DNA of 64,000 bases from an uncultured Bacteroidota bacterium (GTDB lineage Bacteria > Bacteroidota > Bacteroidia > Bacteroidales > UBA12481): assembly GCA_903851365.1 (NCBI GenBank), contig CAINOB010000014.1, positions 56,008-120,007 on the forward strand, given 5' to 3'. A program made the translations under genes and the position numbers. The first letter of the stretch is position 1. Each line of letters opens with the position of its first letter. Shown piece after piece: positions 59,080 to 64,000 of the stretch. Under the pieces are notes generated by a model. It was given only the letters and a program-made list of their open reading frames with translations, was not told where the DNA came from and did not search any database.

Positions 59080-61815
59080 ATGGAATATACTCTCGATCAG
59101 ATTCTGGATGTTAAGTTATTGCAAACGCTTCAGGACAAGCTAAATGCAATAACTTCATTCCCGTCTGCACTGATTACCAATGAAGGAAAGATACTAACTG
59201 CAACAGCCTGGCAGGATATATGCACAAAATTCCATCGGATTAATCCTGAATCGGAAAAGGAATGCATCATCAGCGACCAATATATTCAGTATCACCTTGC
59301 CCAGGCTAATCCTGCTGTTTCCTATAAATGCCCTCACGGGTTGGTGGATAACGCTATTCCGATTATCGTTGAAGGGCATCACCTTGCGAATTTCTTTACC
59401 GGTCAGTTTTTTCTGGAACCACCCGATCTCGAATTTTTCAGGAAGCAGGCAATTCACTATAGCTTTGATATAGAAGCATATCTGGAAGCAGTATCCAGAG
59501 TCCCGATCTGGACCATTGAACAGTCGAAAACCTATCTTGATTTTATTAAAACATTTACCGAAGCGTTAGCCATGATGGGGCTGACAAATTTGCGGGAGTC
59601 AGAAACAAATCGGAAAGCTGCTGAGAACGAGTCCAGGTTCAGAACAATAATTGAAGACTCACGCGCGGGATATTTCTTTATCGATAAGGATGGATTTATC
59701 AGGGATGTAAATGATTCCTGGGTTAGAATGTATAAATACGATAGTCGCGATGAAATCATAGGGCATCACTTTAATGAAATTCAACGATTTGAAGATGTCT
59801 CGAAGGCGCAAACATTTGTCGACAATATTCTTCAAGATGACCAGGCCTATTTATCGGGCGATTTTTCAAGAAGGTGCAAGGATGGATCCATTGGATTTCA
59901 CAGCTTTTCGGCCAGACCGGTACTTAAGGATGGGAAAGCGATTGGTATCGAGGGATTTATAATTGATAGCACAGGTCAGAAGGTTGCTGAAATTGAACGG
60001 GATAAAACGCTGGTTCGCTTATCCTCTGTTTTTCTTAGTATGATTGAGGGATTTGCACTACATGAGATTATCTGCAATGATGAAGGCGTCCCTGTTGATT
60101 ATCGTTTTCTTGATATCAATCCTGCTTTTGAAAAAATTACCGGACTCGTTGCGGAAAAAGTCACAGGAAAGACCGCCTTGGAAGTGTTGCCCGGACTTGA
60201 TTATTTCTGGATCGAAAGATATGGGCAGGTTGCGCTTACCGGTGAGCCGGTAACTTTTGAACATTACGACAGTGTTCTGAACAAGTTTTTCAAGGTGGTG
60301 GCTTTTAGTAACCAGACCGGCCAGTTTGCTACTATTTTTGAGGATATTACTCAAAGGGTTGCCTCTGAGAATGAACTCCGCGAAAGCGAAATAAAGTACC
60401 GTCAGCTGACCGATCTTACTCCGGAGGGAATACTTATCCATGTTGATGGCATCGTTACGTATGCAAATAGCTCTGCAGCACAAATACTTAAAGCGGATAG
60501 CTCTGAGCAGCTGGTGGGAAAGAAGATTCTCGATTTTGTTCATCCGGATTACCGGAAGGTAGCAAGCGATCGTATTGGAAGAATCACAGATTTCGGGGAT
60601 TCTGTGCCCGTTGTTGAGGAGAAGCTGTTACGGATGAACGGAGAGGCCTTTTACTCCGAAATATCGGCTGTGCCTTTTGATTTGTCGGGCAGAAATGCAG
60701 TACAGGTAATTTTCAATGATATCACTAACCGCAAGATCAGGGAAAATGATCTTAGAACTCTGGCCCAGGCGATCGACAGCATTAAGGAATGTGTTTCGAT
60801 GACGGATACTCAGAATAGTATCATTTTCGTGAATCAGGCATTTTGCAACACCTACGGATATTCGCACGAAGAACTTGTTGGTCAGAATATTAGTATGGTA
60901 AGATCTCCAGAAATAAATAATGGTGCTTCACTTACCGAGATTCTTTCCGAAACCCTCGGCGGAGGTTGGAGTGGCGAAGTAATAAACCGTAAGAAGGATG
61001 GGACCAATTTCCCGGTTCACATATCCACGGCAATAGTCAAGGGAGATCATGATAATACTTTAGCACTGATCGGTATAGCCACTGATATTTCTGAGCGCAG
61101 GAGAAATGAGCAAGAACTCATTGCCGCCAAGGAAAAGGCTGAAGAGAGCGACCGGCTAAAAAGTGCTTTTCTCGCCAATATCAGTCATGAAATCCGGACT
61201 CCGATGAACAGCATTCTGGGATTTACCGACCTCCTGGAAGATCTGGTAACTGATGAAGAACAAAAGGAATATCTGAAGATAATAACCAAAGGGGGTGAGC
61301 GGTTGCTAAATATTATTAATGCGGTTATTGATATTGCCAAAATCGAAGCCGGTCAGGTGACCCTTATGATGCAGAAATTCGATATCAAGGAATTGATGCT
61401 GGAACTTTATGAACTTAATAAAATGCAGAATCCGGCTATTGGGCTCTTTTGTGATCCAATGCCTGACTCCGTGATTTTAAATTCCGATAAAACCAAATTA
61501 TTCCAGATCGTGAATAATTTACTGACCAATGCAATAAAATTTACTCGTAAAGGAAGCGTCCACTATGGTTTTACCGCAGGTGACCGCACTCTCACGATTT
61601 ATGTTAAAGATACCGGTATAGGCATCCCTGAGGAATTCAAAACAAAAGTTTTTCAGCGCTTCCGCAAGGTTGACCTGCATGACCGGGTGGATTTTGAAGG
61701 TACCGGATTAGGACTTGCCATAACCAGGGAATTGGTATCCCTGTTACATGGGGACATCTGGTTTGAATCTGTTGACGGACACGGAACAACATTTTTTGTA
61801 GAATTACCCATATAA
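59080..61815 (+). CDS. PocR-domain sensor histidine kinase with PAS domains
   Basis: The 911-residue protein opens with a PocR sensory domain (about residues 1-165; CPHGLVDNAIPIIVEGHHLANFFTGQFF with conserved Cys/His). Then come several PAS domains (about 185-300, 305-425, 435-550, 560-680; SRAGYFFIDKDGFIRDVN, EGILIHVDGIVTYAN). The kinase core follows: HisKA LANISHEIRTPMNSILGFTDLL with the phospho-His, and HATPase_c NNLLTNAIKFTRKG, DTGIGIPEEF and GTGLGLAITRELV. No transmembrane segment and no receiver domain were seen, so it is cytosolic and must signal to a response regulator elsewhere. PocR domains are thought to bind small hydrocarbon derivatives. It is divergent from manA. Confidence 0.9.
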   Translation: MEYTLDQILDVKLLQTLQDKLNAITSFPSALITNEGKILTATAWQDICTKFHRINPESEKECIISDQYIQYHLAQANPAVSYKCPHGLVDNAIPIIVEGHHLANFFTGQFFLEPPDLEFFRKQAIHYSFDIEAYLEAVSRVPIWTIEQSKTYLDFIKTFTEALAMMGLTNLRESETNRKAAENESRFRTIIEDSRAGYFFIDKDGFIRDVNDSWVRMYKYDSRDEIIGHHFNEIQRFEDVSKAQTFVDNILQDDQAYLSGDFSRRCKDGSIGFHSFSARPVLKDGKAIGIEGFIIDSTGQKVAEIERDKTLVRLSSVFLSMIEGFALHEIICNDEGVPVDYRFLDINPAFEKITGLVAEKVTGKTALEVLPGLDYFWIERYGQVALTGEPVTFEHYDSVLNKFFKVVAFSNQTGQFATIFEDITQRVASENELRESEIKYRQLTDLTPEGILIHVDGIVTYANSSAAQILKADSSEQLVGKKILDFVHPDYRKVASDRIGRITDFGDSVPVVEEKLLRMNGEAFYSEISAVPFDLSGRNAVQVIFNDITNRKIRENDLRTLAQAIDSIKECVSMTDTQNSIIFVNQAFCNTYGYSHEELVGQNISMVRSPEINNGASLTEILSETLGGGWSGEVINRKKDGTNFPVHISTAIVKGDHDNTLALIGIATDISERRRNEQELIAAKEKAEESDRLKSAFLANISHEIRTPMNSILGFTDLLEDLVTDEEQKEYLKIITKGGERLLNIINAVIDIAKIEAGQVTLMMQKFDIKELMLELYELNKMQNPAIGLFCDPMPDSVILNSDKTKLFQIVNNLLTNAIKFTRKGSVHYGFTAGDRTLTIYVKDTGIGIPEEFKTKVFQRFRKVDLHDRVDFEGTGLGLAITRELVSLLHGDIWFESVDGHGTTFFVELPI

Positions 61816-61842
61816 ATCGACATTGAATCTAATAGACTGTAT

Positions 61843-63819
61843 ATGAAATCATTGAAACTTATTCTTATTGTATGCGCATTGGGCCTTGCAGCCGGTGTTT
61901 TTGGGCAGGTAAAACTGCCTGCAGTTATCGGCAGTCACATGGTGTTGCAGCAAAAAGGCGATGCCCCCATCTGGGGTTGGGCAAAACCTGATGAAAAAGT
62001 CAGTGTTACCGGATCGTGGGACCAGCTGACAGTTAGTGCAGTAACCGGCAGTGATGGTAAATGGATGGTGAAACTGAAAACGCCAACAGCCGGCGGGCCA
62101 TACACCATTAAAATCAGCGGAAAGAACAAAATAACCCTCGAAGATATTCTGATCGGGGAGGTATGGTTATGCTCGGGACAGAGCAATATGGAAATGCCGT
62201 TGAAAGGATGGCCCCAGTGGGGAGGTCCTATTGACGGATCGGATGCAGCCATTAAAGCGGCTAATTATCCTACAATGAGATTGTTTACGGTGAAAAAGGC
62301 GACTTCATTTGTCCCGGTGGATACCTGCACGGGCGAATGGGCAGCCTGTACACCGGTGACCGCTGCGGATTTCAGCGCTACCGGATTTTTCTTTGGATTG
62401 CAGTTGCTGCAGAAGCTTAATGTTCCTATCGGACTGATCCACTCGAGTTGGGGAGGTACGGCAGCTGAAGCATGGACCAGCAGTGAGTATATCAGTAAAA
62501 TTCCAAAATTTGCTACATCACCTGGTGTTTGCGATCCCGACCTGTTTTACAAAAAGACAATTGAAAATTATTATAAAGAGCAGGAAAAATGGGTTAAATC
62601 TATCGGATTTGGTTTCACTGATCCGGGCCCGGATTGGACAACGAAAAAGGTTTCCGGAACAGAATGGAAGGATATCGCAGTTCCAGCCGAATGGTCAAAA
62701 ACCTCTTTTGGCGCTTTTAATGGAATTGTTGATTATCAGTTGACTTTTAACGTTCCTAAAAGTTGGATCGGGAAAGAAGTGGTTGTTGAACTCGGACCCA
62801 TTGACGAAATGGATGTTGCCTGGATCAATGGGAAACTGGTTGGCAGTCACCTGAATCCAGGCGATTATACTACTCCAAGGGTATATGATGTACCTGCCGG
62901 AGCACTGAAGGCGGGTGAAAATCTGCTGTCGGTTCAGGTTGCTAATACATCCGGACTTGGCGGGATCAATGGAAAAGAGAAAGATCTGAAGATCAGGCTA
63001 AAGAAATCTAAATCAGGAAATTCCATCGCTGGCACCTGGAAAGCCCGTCAGACTCGTGCTTTTGAGACCATGCCAAAGATGCCCGACTGTATCAATTGCG
63101 ATTATCCTAATACACCCACCATGCTGTATAACGGCATGATCAAACCGATTATTCCTTTTGCAATAAAAGGGGCAATCTGGTACCAGGGAGAATCAAACCG
63201 CTATGACGGACTGCTGTACCGTAAAATATTTACAGGCATGATCAATAACTGGCGCCACGATTGGAATCAGGGAAATTTCCCATTCTATTATGTGCAGATC
63301 GCCCCTTATCGTTATCAGGATAGTTTCAGTACAGGTCTCCTGCGTGAAGCTCAGGAATATGCCATGAAAATTTTGCCAAATGTGGGCATGGTGGTGACTA
63401 TGGATATCGGGAACCTTAAAAATATCCATCCGGGAAATAAACTCGATGTTGGCAATCGCCTGGCCAGCTGGGCTCTGGCTAAAGATTATGGTTTTCTTAA
63501 TGTAGCACACGCAAGTCCTGTCTACCGCCAGATGCAGGTGGAGGGTAGTAGTATCAGAATAATGTTCGACAACGGATTGATGGGCCTTACCTCTTTTGGC
63601 AATGACTTGGTGGGCTTTCAGATAGCTGGCGCCGATGGAAACTTTAAACCGGCAAAGGCCTATATCGATGATAATAAAACAGTTATGGTTTACAGTCCGG
63701 AAATACCTGCCCCTGTCGCAGTGCGCTTTGGATGGAACTCCACAGACGTCACTAACTTATTCAATGTCCTGGGTCTGCCGGCAGCACCATTCAGAACTGA
63801 CAGTTGGGATGATAAATAA
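61843..63819 (+). CDS. Exported sialate O-acetylesterase-like protein
   Basis: The 658-residue protein has a signal peptide (LILIVCALGLAAGVFGQ) and the SASA/sialate O-acetylesterase fold: IGSHMVLQQKGDAPIWGWA, EVWLCSGQSNMEMPL with the nucleophile Ser, IGLIHSSWGGTAAEAW, an inserted beta-sandwich (residues about 255-390; TFNVPKSWIGKEVVVELGPIDEMDVAWINGK), GAIWYQGESNR, and a His-bearing NLKNIHPGNKLDVGNRLA near the end. It should remove O-acetyl groups from sialic acid or acetylated plant glycans outside the cytoplasm. It follows the sensor kinase after 27 bases on the same strand. Confidence 0.88.
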   Translation: MKSLKLILIVCALGLAAGVFGQVKLPAVIGSHMVLQQKGDAPIWGWAKPDEKVSVTGSWDQLTVSAVTGSDGKWMVKLKTPTAGGPYTIKISGKNKITLEDILIGEVWLCSGQSNMEMPLKGWPQWGGPIDGSDAAIKAANYPTMRLFTVKKATSFVPVDTCTGEWAACTPVTAADFSATGFFFGLQLLQKLNVPIGLIHSSWGGTAAEAWTSSEYISKIPKFATSPGVCDPDLFYKKTIENYYKEQEKWVKSIGFGFTDPGPDWTTKKVSGTEWKDIAVPAEWSKTSFGAFNGIVDYQLTFNVPKSWIGKEVVVELGPIDEMDVAWINGKLVGSHLNPGDYTTPRVYDVPAGALKAGENLLSVQVANTSGLGGINGKEKDLKIRLKKSKSGNSIAGTWKARQTRAFETMPKMPDCINCDYPNTPTMLYNGMIKPIIPFAIKGAIWYQGESNRYDGLLYRKIFTGMINNWRHDWNQGNFPFYYVQIAPYRYQDSFSTGLLREAQEYAMKILPNVGMVVTMDIGNLKNIHPGNKLDVGNRLASWALAKDYGFLNVAHASPVYRQMQVEGSSIRIMFDNGLMGLTSFGNDLVGFQIAGADGNFKPAKAYIDDNKTVMVYSPEIPAPVAVRFGWNSTDVTNLFNVLGLPAAPFRTDSWDDK

Positions 63820-64000
63820 CAATCGAAGAAGAAGATCGAGAGACGAAAGAAAGATCGGAACTTATGAGGTAAGTTAAAGCGCTGAGCTTTCTGATCAAGG
63901 GGGTGAGACAAAATATAAATTTTCATTAAGGATGTTTTAAGGTGGTACGATGCACTCTAAAGGGTCAATTAGGTTTCTTCGGAGTGCCTCGACTGATAAA
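63820..64000. other. Non-coding window end with a possible hairpin
   Basis: No gene was seen in the last 181 bases. A weak hairpin AAAGC-GCTGA-GCTTT lies near 63877, and GCACTC/GAGTGC (around 63952 and 63980) can pair across 22 bases. The sequence is cut off, so nothing firm can be said. Confidence 0.35.

Overview
The window looks like a chromosome segment of a Bacteroidota bacterium, most likely a polysaccharide-degrading anaerobe of the Bacteroidales/Marinilabiliales type. The evidence is family-level: several start regions carry the Bacteroidota promoter pattern TTTG-N19-TAnnTTTG, and there are FISUMP-domain and DUF4249-like lipoproteins, lamin-tail proteins, an enlarged class I mannose-6-phosphate isomerase, many exported glycoside hydrolases, and lpxK/gmhA of a Gram-negative envelope. 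No rRNA, CRISPR array or SusCD pair was seen. All assignments come from reading the translations; no database search was run.

Layout. 1-4.5 kb: a sugar-type cluster (truncated URO-D-like protein, ROK kinase, GmhA-like isomerase) and a convergent GH36 alpha-galactosidase. 4.5-17.1 kb: an accessory zone cut up by five copies of a boundary repeat. Between the copies lie a DUF4160/DUF2442 pair (the first gene frameshifted), a FISUMP plus DUF4249-like lipoprotein pair, a GC-richer cluster of exported glycosidases (GH106, GH129/GH101-like, GH78), and a HigB/HigA toxin-antitoxin pair. 17.1-23.5 kb: a five-gene operon of surface lipoproteins, three with FISUMP domains. 23.5-27.4 kb: a recombinase module (TM protein, zinc-finger protein, MerR-like regulator, 59-residue ORF, serine recombinase) running into the 3' end of tRNA-Ala(GGC).

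The main structural reading is that 16144-27363 is an element of about 11.2 kb inserted into tRNA-Ala. A 14-bp copy of the tRNA 3' end lies at both edges, a tRNA-type terminator is stranded beyond the left edge, and a replacement terminator sits in the recombinase 3' end. The other repeat copies look like further left ends of related elements, so the whole 4.5-27.4 kb zone may have grown by repeated insertion.

27.4-64 kb is mostly core genome: hflX, a serine hydrolase, asd, the sppA-lpxK-PNP-LOG operon, folK, upp, a deacetylase/acetyltransferase pair, radC, tRNA-Glu with rpsT, a DUF362 ferredoxin operon, a 5'-nucleotidase with a Gfo/Idh/MocA oxidoreductase, a HAD phosphatase, a Rieske oxygenase, a GH3-beta-lactamase fusion, a HEAT-cyclophilin fusion, ManA, a PocR/PAS histidine kinase and a sialate O-acetylesterase. 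Two items stand out here. One is a 558-residue protein that joins a polytopic membrane part resembling ECF-transporter components to a THEP1-type NTPase. The other is a RAYT transposase flanked by REP-like palindromes, one of which supplies the last codons and stop of that fusion gene.
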